A stretch of DNA of 64,000 nt. Origin: JACDAN01 sp963801855. Lineage in GTDB: Bacteria > Actinomycetota > Thermoleophilia > Gaiellales > Gaiellaceae. Shown here piece by piece: positions 1-8,920 of the stretch; positions within the stretch are counted from its first letter, which is position 1; the number at the start of each line of letters is the position of its first letter. The notes beneath the pieces are model-generated. The model saw only the letters and a list, made by a program, of their open reading frames with translations, did not search any database and was not told where the DNA came from. The position numbers and the translations under genes are program-made. Location: the NCBI GenBank assembly GCA_963801855.1, contig CAWDGK010000004.1:124001-188000 (forward strand), given 5' to 3'.

Positions 1-396
1 GTCGTCGTCACCGCCACGAGCTCGGTCGACCCGGTGCTCAGGCATGAGTGGCTGAAGGAAGGCGCGCACGTCAACGTCGTCGGGGGACGGCCGCCGACGA
101 TGCGGGAGCTCGACGTCGCGACCGTCGCCGCCTCGGCGTTCTACGTCGACCGGCGCGAGTCGGCCGAGAACGAGGCGTTCGACTACCGGGATGCGCTCGA
201 GTCGGGCGCGATCGGCCCCGACCACATCCGCGGCGAGATCGGTGAGGTGCTCATCGGGTCGGCGCCCGGGCGCGAGTCGCCGGAGGAGCTCACGGTCTTC
301 CGTTCGCTCGGCCTCGCGGTCGAGGACCTCGCCGCGGCCGAGTACGTCGTCCGCCGCGCGCGAGAGCGGGGAGTCGGCACCGAGGTCGACTTCTGA
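1..396 (+). CDS. Ornithine cyclodeaminase / mu-crystallin family protein, 3' part only
   Basis: Partial at the window start: the reading frame is open from base 1 and ends at TGA 394-396, giving the last 131 residues. It contains the NAD-fold segment TATSSVDPVLRHEWL followed by GAHVNVVGG, and later ALESGAI and IGEVLIG, which are typical of the C-terminal half of ornithine cyclodeaminase/mu-crystallin enzymes. Family members act on cyclic imines or amino acids with NAD(P)H (ornithine to proline, ketimine reduction, or EutC of hydroxyectoine use). The stop overlaps the start of the next gene, a threonine dehydratase-like protein. That pairing resembles EutC-EutB, but the substrate cannot be told from this fragment. 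Confidence 0.85.
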   Translation, partial: VVVTATSSVDPVLRHEWLKEGAHVNVVGGRPPTMRELDVATVAASAFYVDRRESAENEAFDYRDALESGAIGPDHIRGEIGEVLIGSAPGRESPEELTVFRSLGLAVEDLAAAEYVVRRARERGVGTEVDF

Positions 397-1341
397 TCCC
401 GATCGAGGCGATCCGCGCCGCGCGCGAGACGATCGCCGGGACCGCAGTCCGAACGCCCCTCGTCCGTCTCCACTCGCCGGAGTCGCCCGCTCAGATCTAC
501 CTGAAGCTCGAGAACATCCAGCCGATCGGCTCCTTCAAGCTTCGCGGCGCCTACAACGCGGCTCGTCGAGCAGATCCCGGGCTCGTGCGCGCCGGCCTGA
601 TCACCGCCAGCGCCGGGAACATGGGCCAGGGCGTGGCCTGGGCGGCGAAGGAGCTCGGCGTGCCCTGCACGGTCATCGTCCCCGACTACGCGCCCGAGAC
701 GAAGGTCGCCGCGATGGAGCGGCTCGGCGCCCGGGTGCTGAAGGCGCCCTTCGACGAGTGGTGGGAGGCGCTGGAGGCCTCGCGGGTGGAAGGCGTGGAC
801 GGCCTCTTCCTCCACCCGGTGGAGAACGAGGACGTGATGGCCGGGAACGGGACGATCGGGCTCGAGATCCTCGAGGACCTTCCGGACCCGGACGTCGTCC
901 TGATCCCGTTCGGCGGCGGCGGCCTGACGACGGGGATCGCGAGCGCGATCAAGCAGGAGCGGCCCGAGACAAGGATCTGTCTGCGTCGAGCAGGACACGG
1001 CCGCGCCGCTCAATGCGACGCTCGAGGCCGGCTCGATGCAGGCTGTCGAGTACCAGGTGTCGTTCGTCGACGGGGCCGGCGCCAAGGCGCTGCTGCCGAA
1101 GATGTGGGGCCTCGTCGAGCCGCTGATCGACGGCGCCTCACCGGTCTCGCTCGACGAGGTCGCCGACGCGATCCGCGTCCTGGCCGAGCGGGTCCGCGTG
1201 ATCGCCGAGGGCGCGGGCGCGCTGGCGCCGGCGGCGGCGCTGTCCGGCCGGGCAGGGGAGGGCAAGATCGTCTGCATCGTCTCCGGCGGGAACATCGACT
1301 TCACCGTGTTCTCTCGGATCCTGGCCGGAGAGACGCCCTAA
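393..1341 (+). CDS. Threonine dehydratase / serine racemase-like PLP enzyme (frameshifted)
   Basis: Fold type II PLP lyase of about 315 residues. The Schiff-base lysine lies in IGSFKLRGAYNA near residue 48, TASAGNMGQG binds the substrate carboxylate, and FGGGGLTTGI is the glycine loop that holds the PLP phosphate. The C-terminal block IVCIVSGGNIDF is also present. The frame changes at about 975-985: one extra base between codons for RPETRIC and VEQDTAAPLNA. No ATG, GTG or TTG precedes the conserved start, so the likely start is CTG at 393, overlapping the upstream stop as CTGA. The length matches catabolic threonine/hydroxyectoine (EutB-like) dehydratases without a regulatory domain. The 3' stop overlaps that of the convergent aminotransferase. 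Confidence 0.85.
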
Positions 1342-2452
1342 GCCAAGAGGGCGCGGTTCTCGCGCAGCGCATCCAACACGGCGTCGATGTCCTCTTCCGT
1401 GTTGTAGGCGTGCGACGAGACTCGCAGGTTGCCGTCCCGCTCCGAGGTCATGACGCCGCGCTCCGCGAGCGCCGCGACGAGGGCGTTCACGTCCGTCGAG
1501 CGGATGCAGATCAGCGCGCCGCGCTTCTCTCGCTCTCTCGGGGTCGTGACAGTGCCGCCCAGCGCGTCGACCCCTGCGATCAGGCGGTCGTTCAGTCCCT
1601 GGACGTGCTCGCGCGTCTCGGCAATTCCGATCTCCTGCATCAGCTCGATGCCCGCGATGCCGGCGTAGATCGACGGGCACCGGCGGCGTCCCGGATTGGA
1701 AGCGCCGCGCGGTCGGCGACGGCGAGTAGTCGTGGATGTCCATCTTGAAGATGTCCTCGTCCGCGAACCAGCCCGTCGCCGTCGGCCACGCCTTCTCCCA
1801 CAGCTCGCGCCGGCAGTAGAAGAACGCAAGGCCGGCGGAGCCGAGCAGGTACTTGAGGACGCCGGCGGCGAGGAAGTCGACGTCGAGCGCCTTGACGTCG
1901 ACCGGCAGCGAGCCGACCGTCTGGTAGGCGTCGAGCAGCACGAGCGCGCCCTGCTCGTGCGCTGCTTCGACCACGGCCGGCACGTCCACCATTCCGCCGG
2001 TGCGGTACGAGACGTGCGTGGTCGAGACGAGCAGCGTGTCCTCGTCGATCGCCGTCTCGAAGCCGTCCGGCTCCACGTGGACGATCCGGGCCCCTCGCGC
2101 CTCCTGCGCGTGCCAGATCTGGCCGATCGTCGGGAACTCGAGCTCGGTGAGGACGACCTTCGACCGGCTCGCGAAGCGGAGCCCGCTCGCGAGCGACGGC
2201 GACTCCCGCGGAGACGGAGGTGGTGACCGCTATCTCATCCGGTTCCGCGTTGATGAGCCCGGCGAACGCGGCGCGGGCCGCCTCGGTTCGCTCCACCCAG
2301 TACTCCCAGGGCGCTCCCTTCTCGTCCCAGTCTCGGAGGTACGAGTCGTACGCCTGGCGCACCGAGTCCGAGAGGGCGCCCTGCGAGCAGCTGTTGATGT
2401 AGGTCAGGCGCTCGAAGATCGGGAAGCGCGCCCGGACGGCCTCAACGTCCAA
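1338..2452 (-). CDS. Class V aminotransferase / isopenicillin-N epimerase-like (two frameshifts)
   Basis: PLP-dependent fold type I enzyme of about 370 residues, read in three frames. The N-terminal part (from TTG 2452) carries FERLTYINSCSQGALS. The middle carries TTHVSYRTGGMVDVPAV, LLDAYQTVGSLPVDV and AAGVLKYLLGSAG, where the lysine before YLLG is the expected PLP lysine. The C-terminal part is AGIAGIELMQEIG onwards. Frame changes fall near 2200 and 1665. The family includes cysteine desulfurases, kynureninases and isopenicillin-N epimerase-like proteins, and this one cannot be assigned to a substrate. It starts inside the last codons of livF, so it is probably co-transcribed with the Liv importer and may process its substrate. 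Confidence 0.8.
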
Positions 2453-3146
2453 GGTAGGCCTTGCGCAGGTCCTCGTTCGCGAGCAGGGCCTTTGCGGTGT
2501 CGGCCAGGACGATCCGGCCGGTCTGGAGGACGTAGCCGCGGTCGGCGATCGAGAGCGACACGTTCGCGTTCTGCTCCACGACGAGCACCGCGACTCCGGC
2601 CTCGTGCACCTGCTGGATGATCTCGAAGTTGCGCTCGACCAGGATCGGCGCGAGGCCCATCGACGGCTCGTCCATCAGCAGCAGCTTCGGCTTCGACATG
2701 AGCGCACGGCCCATGGCGACCATCTGCTGCTCGCCTCCGGACAGGGTTCCGGCCAGCTGCTGGCGCCGGTCCTTGAGGATGGGAAAGAGGTTGAAGACCC
2801 GCTCCAGCTCCTCGTCGAAGCTGCCCTTCTGGAGATAGGCGCCCATCTGCAGGTTCTCCAGCACCGTCATCGGCGCGAAGAGCCGGCGGTTCTCGGGGAC
2901 GATCGCCATGCCCCGCGCGATCCGGTAGCTCGTATTCCGCCCGGTGACGTCCTCGCCGTCCAGCTCCACCGTCCCCGAGCGCGGCCGCACCAGCCCGAGG
3001 ATCGTCTTCAGCGTCGTCGACTTGCCTGACGCGTTGCCGCCGAGGAGGCAGACGAGCTCGCCCTTCCCGACCTCGAGGGAGATCCCCTGAAGGATGTGGA
3101 TCTCGCCGTAGAAGGTGTCGACGTCCCGCAGCCGGAGGAGGCTCAT
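2442..3146 (-). CDS. livF: Branched-chain amino acid-type ABC transporter ATPase LivF
   Basis: ATP-binding subunit of 234 residues, the usual LivF length. Walker A is LGGNASGKSTT (an Asn-Ala replaces the commoner Asn-Gly), the signature is LSGGEQQMVAMGRAL, Walker B is LLLMDEPSMGLAP, and VVEQNANVSL is the switch region. It ends with AYLGR as LivF proteins do. It energises import through the LivH/LivM channel. The start codon overlaps the livG stop by four bases, and the aminotransferase start overlaps its own end, so livKHMGF and the aminotransferase form one minus-strand transcription unit. The substrate could be an amino acid, a peptide-like compound or a small organic acid. Confidence 0.93.
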   Translation of the reverse strand: MSLLRLRDVDTFYGEIHILQGISLEVGKGELVCLLGGNASGKSTTLKTILGLVRPRSGTVELDGEDVTGRNTSYRIARGMAIVPENRRLFAPMTVLENLQMGAYLQKGSFDEELERVFNLFPILKDRRQQLAGTLSGGEQQMVAMGRALMSKPKLLLMDEPSMGLAPILVERNFEIIQQVHEAGVAVLVVEQNANVSLSIADRGYVLQTGRIVLADTAKALLANEDLRKAYLGR

Positions 3147-3935
3147 GCAGACCTCTGCAGCCCGAGGTACGCCTCGATCACGCGGTCGTTCGTCGCGACC
3201 TGCTCGAAGGTCCCCTCGGCGATCTTGACGCCGTGGTCGAGCGCGATCACGCGGTCGGAGATGCCCTCGACGACGTGCATGTCGTGCTCGATCACGAGCA
3301 CGGTGTACCCGCCGTCCGTGCGGAGTCGCCCGATCAGCTCGGTGAGCTCGTGCGTCTCGGCGGGGTTCATTCCGGCCGCCGGCTCGTCGAGGAGGAGCAG
3401 CCGAGGGTTCGTCGCCATCGCGCGGGCGATCTCGAGCCGCCGCCGGTTCGCGTAGGAGAGGTTGTACGCCTGCTGATGGTGCCGGTAGCCGGCCAGCCGC
3501 TGGCCGAAGAACGCGAGCTTCTCCTCGGCGAGCGCCGCGATCTCGCGCTCCTCACGTCGTGCGCGCGGGAGACGGAAGATCGCCTCGACCACGGTCGAGC
3601 TCGTGTGGCCGTAGGCGGCCGCCATCACGTTCTCCTTCACGGTCATGTTCAGGAAGAGACGCAGGGTCTGGAAGGTGCGGGCGATTCCGAGCTGCGTGAT
3701 CTTGTGCGGGGCGAGCCCGACGATGTTCCGGCCCTCGAACAGGATCCGGCCGGAATCCGGCCGGTAGAGGCCGGTGACGAGGTTGAAGACGGTCGTCTTG
3801 CCGGCGCCGTTCGGCCCGATCAGGCTGACGATCTCGCCCTCGTCGACGTGCAGGCTCAGGCCGTCGGTCACGCGTAGGCCGCCGAACGACTTCGTCGACA
3901 TCGTCGAGCTGGAAGAGCGGCTGCTTCTCCGCCAT
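3143..3935 (-). CDS. livG: Branched-chain amino acid-type ABC transporter ATPase LivG (N-terminal frameshift)
   Basis: LivG-type ATPase of about 263 residues. Walker A is IGPNGAGKTTVFN, followed by the LivG hallmark GIARTFQTLRLF, signature LSYANRRRLEIARA, Walker B LLLLDEPAAGMNP and VIEHDMHVV. The start is ATG 3935 (MAEKQPLFQLDD), overlapping the livM stop as ATGA. An extra G near 3898 then shifts the frame, and removing it restores LDDVTKSFGGLRV, the standard LivG opening. Without this correction the gene appears to begin at 3901. It pairs with LivF and the LivH/LivM permeases immediately upstream. Signature-motif wording (LSYANRR) deviates slightly from LSGGQ, which is usual for LivG. Confidence 0.92.
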
Positions 3936-5418
3936 CAGACGATCTCCACGCGCGGCGTCCCGAGGAGCCCCTGCGGCCTGGCAGTCATCAGGAAGACGAG
4001 GAGGGCGCCGAAGAGGATCCAGCGGGCGACCGCGGGCTGTTCGACGAAGCTCGTCTCCCACACGACGGCGGAGAGGTAGATCGTCGGCACGAGCAAGGCC
4101 GTCCGCCACCAGCCGCGGATCGTGGTCAGCGTCAGGATCGCCACGATCAGCGTGATGTAGGCGGCGTCGGCGAAATGGTCGTGCCCGACCGGGATGATCA
4201 CCCAGTTTGCGATCTGCTCTCCGAACCGGCCGCCCTCGACGACGGCACCGGCGGTCAATGACGGCGAAATCGCCTCCGCGACGGCGTGCGCGGCGAAGCC
4301 GAACACGATCGTGCCTCCCAGGACGGCGGCCAGCAGCCACAGGGGCCGCAGCGACAGCACGAGCAAGAGGACGATCACCCCGTAGAAGAGGATCCGGGCA
4401 TTGTCCTGCGGGTTCTCGGGCGCGAGAAACTGGAAGGAGACGTTGATCACGATCGCGCCGATGACGACGCCCGTGAGCGAGCCGATCCCGCCCAGGATCA
4501 CGATCGCGTAGATGGTGATCAGGATCGGCAGCGCGAAGTTCCCCGAGGTCACGGCCGTGAGCACCGCGGCGAACATGCAGCCGGCGAGGCCCGCGATTCC
4601 GGCGCCGAAGGCGAATGCCATCAGCTTGAGCCGGTTCACCGGGATGCTCATCGCCTCTGCGGCGAGCGGATCCTCGCGGAGCGCCCGCCAGGCTCGACCC
4701 GTCCTCGACTCGCTGAGAAAGTAGAGGCCGGCCAGCACGAGCAGGACGGCGCCCAGGATGAACCAGTACTGCTGTCGCCTCGTGATGAGCTCGTAGCCGA
4801 AGAGGTCGTTCGGGTCGATGTCGGCGATTCCGTTCGGACCGCCGGTGAGACCCTGGCCGCGCACCGTCGGATTCGCCGCGTTCACGAAGACGACGAATGC
4901 CTGGCCGAAGAAGAGCGTCACGATGGCGAGGTAGTCGCCGAGCAGCCGTCTCGAGGGGATGCCGAGCACGAGGCCGAGCAGCGCAGTGCTGACCACGACG
5001 ACGGGAAACGAGATCGCCGACGGCCAGTGAATGCCGTAGTGCTCGGACGAGAGGAGCGCGTAGAAGTACGCGCCGAAGCCGAAGAAGGCCACGTAGCCGA
5101 GGTCGAGCAGGCCCGCGTACCCGACGACGACGTTCAGGCCGAGGCCCAGGAGGATGTAGATCAGGGTGAAGATCCCGTACGCGAAGAGGTCGCCGCGGTC
5201 CATCCAGAGGGGCAAGCGTGGCGGCGAAGGCGCCGAACGCCGCGAGCCGCGCCCACGGCGGGACGAAATCGTCGACTCGCCGCGCCAGGCGGGCGAATCC
5301 CGACACGGTCCTCACGGCGATCCTCGACGTTCGCGACCCACTCGTCCACGCCGACGCGCGGACGGTCGCCCTCGTCGGGCCGGGCCGGAATCTCGGGGAT
5401 GTCTCCGCCCGTTCCCAT
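3935..5418 (-). CDS. livM: Branched-chain amino acid-type ABC permease LivM (N-terminal frameshifts)
   Basis: Integral membrane permease with about ten hydrophobic helices. Hallmarks are GLGLNVVVGYAGLLDLGYVAFFG near the N-terminus, IPSRRLLGDYLAIVTL, RAWRALREDPLAAEAMSI (the cytoplasmic EAA-like loop that contacts the ATPases), and the C-terminal RPQGLLG. The start is ATG 5418, overlapping the livH stop as ATGA. The first about 65 residues (MGTGGDIPEIPARPDEGDRP..) form a long polar tail and are split by frame changes near 5310 and 5215. The C-terminal portion carries an extra stretch of helices relative to E. coli LivM, and the protein is long for the family. Confidence 0.9.
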
Positions 5419-6392
5419 CAGACCTTCTTGATCGCCGGCGTGCCGAGCAGGCCGCTCGGCCGGACGAGGAGGACGAGGATCAGGATCCCGAAGACCGTGA
5501 GGTCGGACCAGCGGCCGCCCAGGTAGCCGGCGGAGAACGCCTCCGCGAGGCCGACGAGCAGACCGCCGAGCATCGCCCCCGGGATGCTGCCGATGCCGCC
5601 CACGACGGCGGCGGTGAAGCCTTTCAGCCCGGCGAGGAAGCCCATGAAGTGGAAGACCTGGCTGAAGAGCAGGCCGAACATCACCCCGGCCGCCCCTGCG
5701 AGGACCGAGCCGATGAAGAAGGTCGACGCGATCACGCGATCGGTGTTGATGCCCATCATCGCGGCAGCCTCGCGGTCGTACGAGGTCGCGCGCATCGCCT
5801 TCCCGAGTTGGCTCTTTGCGACGAGCAGCGTCAACGCGACCATCAGGCCGGCCGTCGTCGCGAGGACGATCACCTGGATCAGCTGGATGTTGACGTTCTT
5901 GACCACGAAGAGCGGGTCGGTCAGCGGGCCGGGCTCGAAGAACTCAGGGTTCTTGGAGCCGAGGACGAACGAGTCGTAGCTTCGGAACTGCGCGCCGAAG
6001 AGCAGGAGCGCGCTGTTCTGGAGGAAGAAGGAGACGCCGAGAGCGCTGATCAGCGGTGCGATCCGTGGGGCGTCGCGTAAGGGCCGGTAGGCGAAGCGCT
6101 CGATCACGACTCCGAGCAGGCCCGACACGATCATGGCTCCGAGGAACATCAGGATGATCAGCGGAGCCAGAGCAACGTTCGGCGAGAGGGGCCCGCCGAG
6201 GAGTGACAGGACGCCGTAGCCCGCGAAGGCTCCGATCATGTAGACGTCGCCGTGCGCGAAGTTCAGGAGCTTGAGGATCCCGTAGACCAGCGAGTAGCCC
6301 AGCGCGATCAGGCCATAGAGGCTCCCCAGCGTGATCCCGTTGACGAGCAGCTGGATGAAGAGCTCTGCGTTGAAGGCGAGGGGCAGTGCCAC
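5418..6392 (-). CDS. livH: Branched-chain amino acid-type ABC permease LivH
   Basis: Intact 324-residue permease. NGITLGSLYGLIALGYSLVY and ILKLLNFAHGDVYMIGAF are the family's N-terminal signatures, RATSYDREAAAMMGINTDRV is the ATPase-contact loop, and VVGGIGSIPGAMLGGLLVG and RPSGLLG close the protein. About eight transmembrane helices are visible. It forms the membrane channel with LivM. It is separated from the upstream binding-protein gene livK by a 79-base gap that holds a strong hairpin and T-run, so livH-M-G-F expression probably depends on read-through from livK and is expected to be lower. Confidence 0.93.
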   Translation of the reverse strand: MALPLAFNAELFIQLLVNGITLGSLYGLIALGYSLVYGILKLLNFAHGDVYMIGAFAGYGVLSLLGGPLSPNVALAPLIILMFLGAMIVSGLLGVVIERFAYRPLRDAPRIAPLISALGVSFFLQNSALLLFGAQFRSYDSFVLGSKNPEFFEPGPLTDPLFVVKNVNIQLIQVIVLATTAGLMVALTLLVAKSQLGKAMRATSYDREAAAMMGINTDRVIASTFFIGSVLAGAAGVMFGLLFSQVFHFMGFLAGLKGFTAAVVGGIGSIPGAMLGGLLVGLAEAFSAGYLGGRWSDLTVFGILILVLLVRPSGLLGTPAIKKV

Positions 6393-6416
6393 GGGACGGA
6401 AAGACTTTCAAAACGA

Positions 6417-6447
6417 CGTGCGGCCCATCGGATTGATGGGCCGCACG
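6417..6447 (-). terminator. Intrinsic terminator/attenuator between livK and livH
   Basis: A perfect 13-bp inverted repeat (6417-6429 with 6435-6447, loop of five bases). Read on the minus strand it is followed by TCGTTTTG, the T-rich tail of an intrinsic terminator. It lies 24 bases after the livK stop and before livH. This arrangement is common in binding-protein-dependent operons and lets the binding protein be made in excess of the membrane components. Confidence 0.7.
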
Positions 6448-6470
6448 CGCTTCGTCATCTGTCGTTCGAG

Positions 6471-7681
6471 CTAGGAAACGCGGACGTATACGCCCCGCGC
6501 GTTGATCTGGTAGATCCCGAAGTTCGCCGGGGTCTCCATGTCGCCGCGGCCCAGGATGCCCCGAGGGTTCTGGACGAAGCGGACGTTGAAGCCCAGAAGC
6601 GACTTGCGCTTCGGGATGTTCGTCGCGTTGAGCTGGCGACGGACCTCTGCGCGGTTCGCGCTGCCGTTCTTGCACGCCCTGTCGATGGCCTCTCCGACGA
6701 CTGCGGCGGCCTGGTAGCTCGGGAGGCCGAAGAGCTCGCTCTTGCCCCGACCCGGGCCCCTGCGGTACGCGGCGATGATGCCGCTCCTCAGGTCGATCGG
6801 GAAGAACGAGACGAACGAGCCCGGGATCTTGAAGTTGTCCGGGTCGAACAGCCCGTCAGAGCCGAACAGCACGGCACGCTTGCCCTGTGACCGAAGTGCC
6901 TGGCCGAAGAGCTGTGCCTTCGGAGCAAGCTGCCACGGGATGTAGACCGACTGCGTGTTGGCCGGAATCCGAGCCGCGAGCGACGAGAAGTCCGTCGTGT
7001 CGGCCTCGTTCACCGATTCACGCTGAACGTTGACGCCGCCAGCGCGGAGGATCCGCTGCACCGTGTCCGCGAGACCCGTGCTGTACGAGTTCTGCGCGTC
7101 CACGACCGCGACGCGCGTGTGGCGCAGGTTCTGGCGGATGTAGTTCGCGACCCGCGGTCCCTGCTGATCGTCGTTCGGGACGACGCGGAAGAAGAATCCG
7201 CGCCGGGTTCCGTCCGTGGTGAGGCTCGTCCGGGTTGCCGACCCGGAGACGAAGCCGAGCCCGCCGCTCTTGAACGTGGCGGTCGAGACCTGCACCTCCT
7301 GGCTGCCGGCCGGGCCGACGACGCCGAGGACCTGCCGGTTGGACGAGAGGCGCTCGGCGACCTGGATCGCCTGTGCCGTGTCCGGGCAGCTGCGTGTCGC
7401 CGAGGACGACACGGAACTTCGTCCGTCGTGTGCGCCCGGTTGTAGCGGGTGACCCAGTAGCGGGCCCACCGTGCCTGCTGCGAACCGATCGAGGCGGCCG
7501 GGCCCGTGACGGGCGCTGCGACTCCGATGGTTCTCGTGCGGCCGCAGGTGAGCTGCGTCCGGTCGGTGACCGACGGCGACTTGGCCGCGGTCGGCGATCC
7601 TCCTGCGGTGCCGGTCGCCGCCACAGCGAGCGCTGTGACCGCGGCAAGCGCCGACAGGGTCGAAACAAAAGCCTTCTTCAT
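6471..7681 (-). CDS. livK: Liv-type ABC transporter substrate-binding protein (frameshifted)
   Basis: Periplasmic-binding-protein type I fold, about 400 residues. The start ATG 7681 has a strong RBS (GGAGGAACG). The N-terminus MKKAFVSTLSALAAVTALAV with an Ala-rich cleavage region is a Sec signal peptide. GVAAPVTGPAASIG and VVGPAGSQEVQVST are the ligand-binding loops of the Leu/Ile/Val-binding family, and GSDGLFDP and AAVVGEAIDRACKNG follow in the second lobe. The frame changes near 7425 and 7390 within DE-KFRVVLGDTQL-PDTAQAIQVAERL. As the first gene of the unit it sets the specificity of the importer downstream. The ligand is unknown. Confidence 0.88.
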
Positions 7682-7753
7682 CGTTCCTCCTTCGTTCTCA
7701 GAACCGTCATTGTGACTCGTGCGCCCTCAGGACGCGATCGCCCGAGGGATGAA

Positions 7754-7780
7754 AGACCCCTAGTACTTGCAGAGACCCCT
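7754..7780. promoter_or_regulatory. Direct repeat in the livK/LLM divergent promoter region
   Basis: Two identical 8-mers AGACCCCT at 7754-7761 and 7773-7780, with start points 19 bases apart, i.e. on nearly the same face of the helix. They lie in the 209-base gap between divergent livK and the LLM oxidoreductase gene. A regulator site controlling both units is a reasonable inference. No regulator is adjacent. Confidence 0.3.
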
Positions 7781-7876
7781 TCCCGTGGTTAGACGATCTC
7801 GTGGCGAAAATGGCTGTGCATCGGTTCGCGTCCGACGCAGATCACCCTCCTCCACGGTGTGATTCTCGCCACTCTC

Positions 7877-7882
7877 TAGGAT
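7877..7882 (+). promoter_or_regulatory. -10 element (TAGGAT) for the LLM oxidoreductase operon
   Basis: TAGGAT fits the TAnnnT pattern and ends eight bases before the ATG at 7891. This spacing would place transcription start at or next to the start codon (leaderless mRNA). The same geometry recurs at many genes in this window. Confidence 0.5.
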
Positions 7883-7890
7883 CGGTTTCG

Positions 7891-8920
7891 ATGCCACCGC
7901 CCTTCCGAATCGGAGTCATGCAGCTGACGATGGAGCCGCTCGACGAGATGCTCGAGTCGGCGCGCGTCATGGACGAGGCCGGGATGGACACCGTCTGGCT
8001 CGCCGAGGCCTACCCCTGGTGGCGCAAGCACGGGATGGAGGCCCGGTCCTCCACGGTCGTCTCCGCGCTCATGGCCCGGGAGACGGAACGGCTGACCATC
8101 GGGTGGGGGATCATCTCTCCGTTCACGCGCCATCCGGTGCAGGTCGCAATGGACGCCCGCGTCGTGCAGGAGGCGGCCGGCCCGGGGCGGTTCCTGCTCG
8201 GGTTCGGCACGTCGAAGATCTTCCTCAACAACTCGAAGATGCAGACAACGGAAGACGCTGGGGCCCATGCGCGACGCAGTGACGATCGTGAAGGGCGTCC
8301 TCTCCGGCGAGGAGTTCCAGTACGACGGAGACACGTGGAGCGCTGACGTCCCTCCGCTGCAGGACGAGGCGCACACCCCGCGGGAGGTGCCGCCGGTCTA
8401 CGTGGCCGCCACGGCGCCGAAGATGCAGGCGCTCGCCGGAGAGATCGGTGACGGATGCCTGACCCCGTCGATCACCACGCCGGCCTTCGTCCGCTATACG
8501 CGGGAGAACGTGGCGCGCGACATCGACATCGGCTGCACCGTGGTCGCCTCGATCGCGGAGGACCGGGACGAGGGGCGCGACGGGGCGCGCGAGATCGCCG
8601 GCATGTACCTCGCGAACAAGGTGCAGAACATCCAGGGCTCCGCCGACACGCTCCTCGACCTGGCCGGCATCGAGCAGGACGAGATTCGCCCGGTCGCCGA
8701 GGCGATGGAGCGGGGTGGGCGCCTCGCGGCGAAGGAGCAGGTGACCGACGAGCTCCTGGACAAGTGCAAGCCGATCGCCGGCACACCGGATGACTGCATC
8801 GCGGCGATCGAGGAGTACCGCGAAGCGGGTTGCACCCATGTGATGCTCGAGCTCTGGGGCGAGAAGCGCCACGACCAGATCCGCATGTTCGGGGAAAAGG
8901 TGCTCCCTCACTTCCGATGA
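7891..8920 (+). CDS. LLM-class flavin/F420-dependent oxidoreductase (frameshifted)
   Basis: Luciferase-like TIM-barrel monooxygenase/reductase of about 342 residues. FRIGVMQLTMEPLDEML opens the protein, followed by MDTVWLAEAYPW, TIGWGIISPFTRHPVQVAM and FLLGFGTSK, the usual LLM segments. The C-terminal half continues MRDAVTIVKGVLSGE, PPVYVAATAPKMQALAGEIGDG and AGCTHVMLELWG. One extra G near 8251 separates the halves; removing it gives QTTKTLGPMRDAV. An alternative longer start at 7801 lacks support because 7891 has a well-placed -10. The family uses F420 or FMN to oxidise or reduce small substrates. With fbiC in the same genome F420 is plausible. It is the first gene of a long coupled array. 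Confidence 0.88.

Noticed and set aside
975..985. Programmed frameshifting in the dehydratase and other genes
   Set aside because: No slippery heptamer or downstream structure; the same +1 pattern recurs at unrelated sites, so read errors are likelier.
183..1304. Long antisense frame across the dehydratase gene
   Set aside because: Arg/Ser/Pro-rich translation without family motifs; it is the GC-driven shadow of the PLP enzyme on the plus strand.
3552..5315. 587-codon open frame on the minus strand over livM
   Set aside because: Shares only the true N-terminal pieces of livG and livM; the rest is Arg-rich out-of-frame translation of livM.
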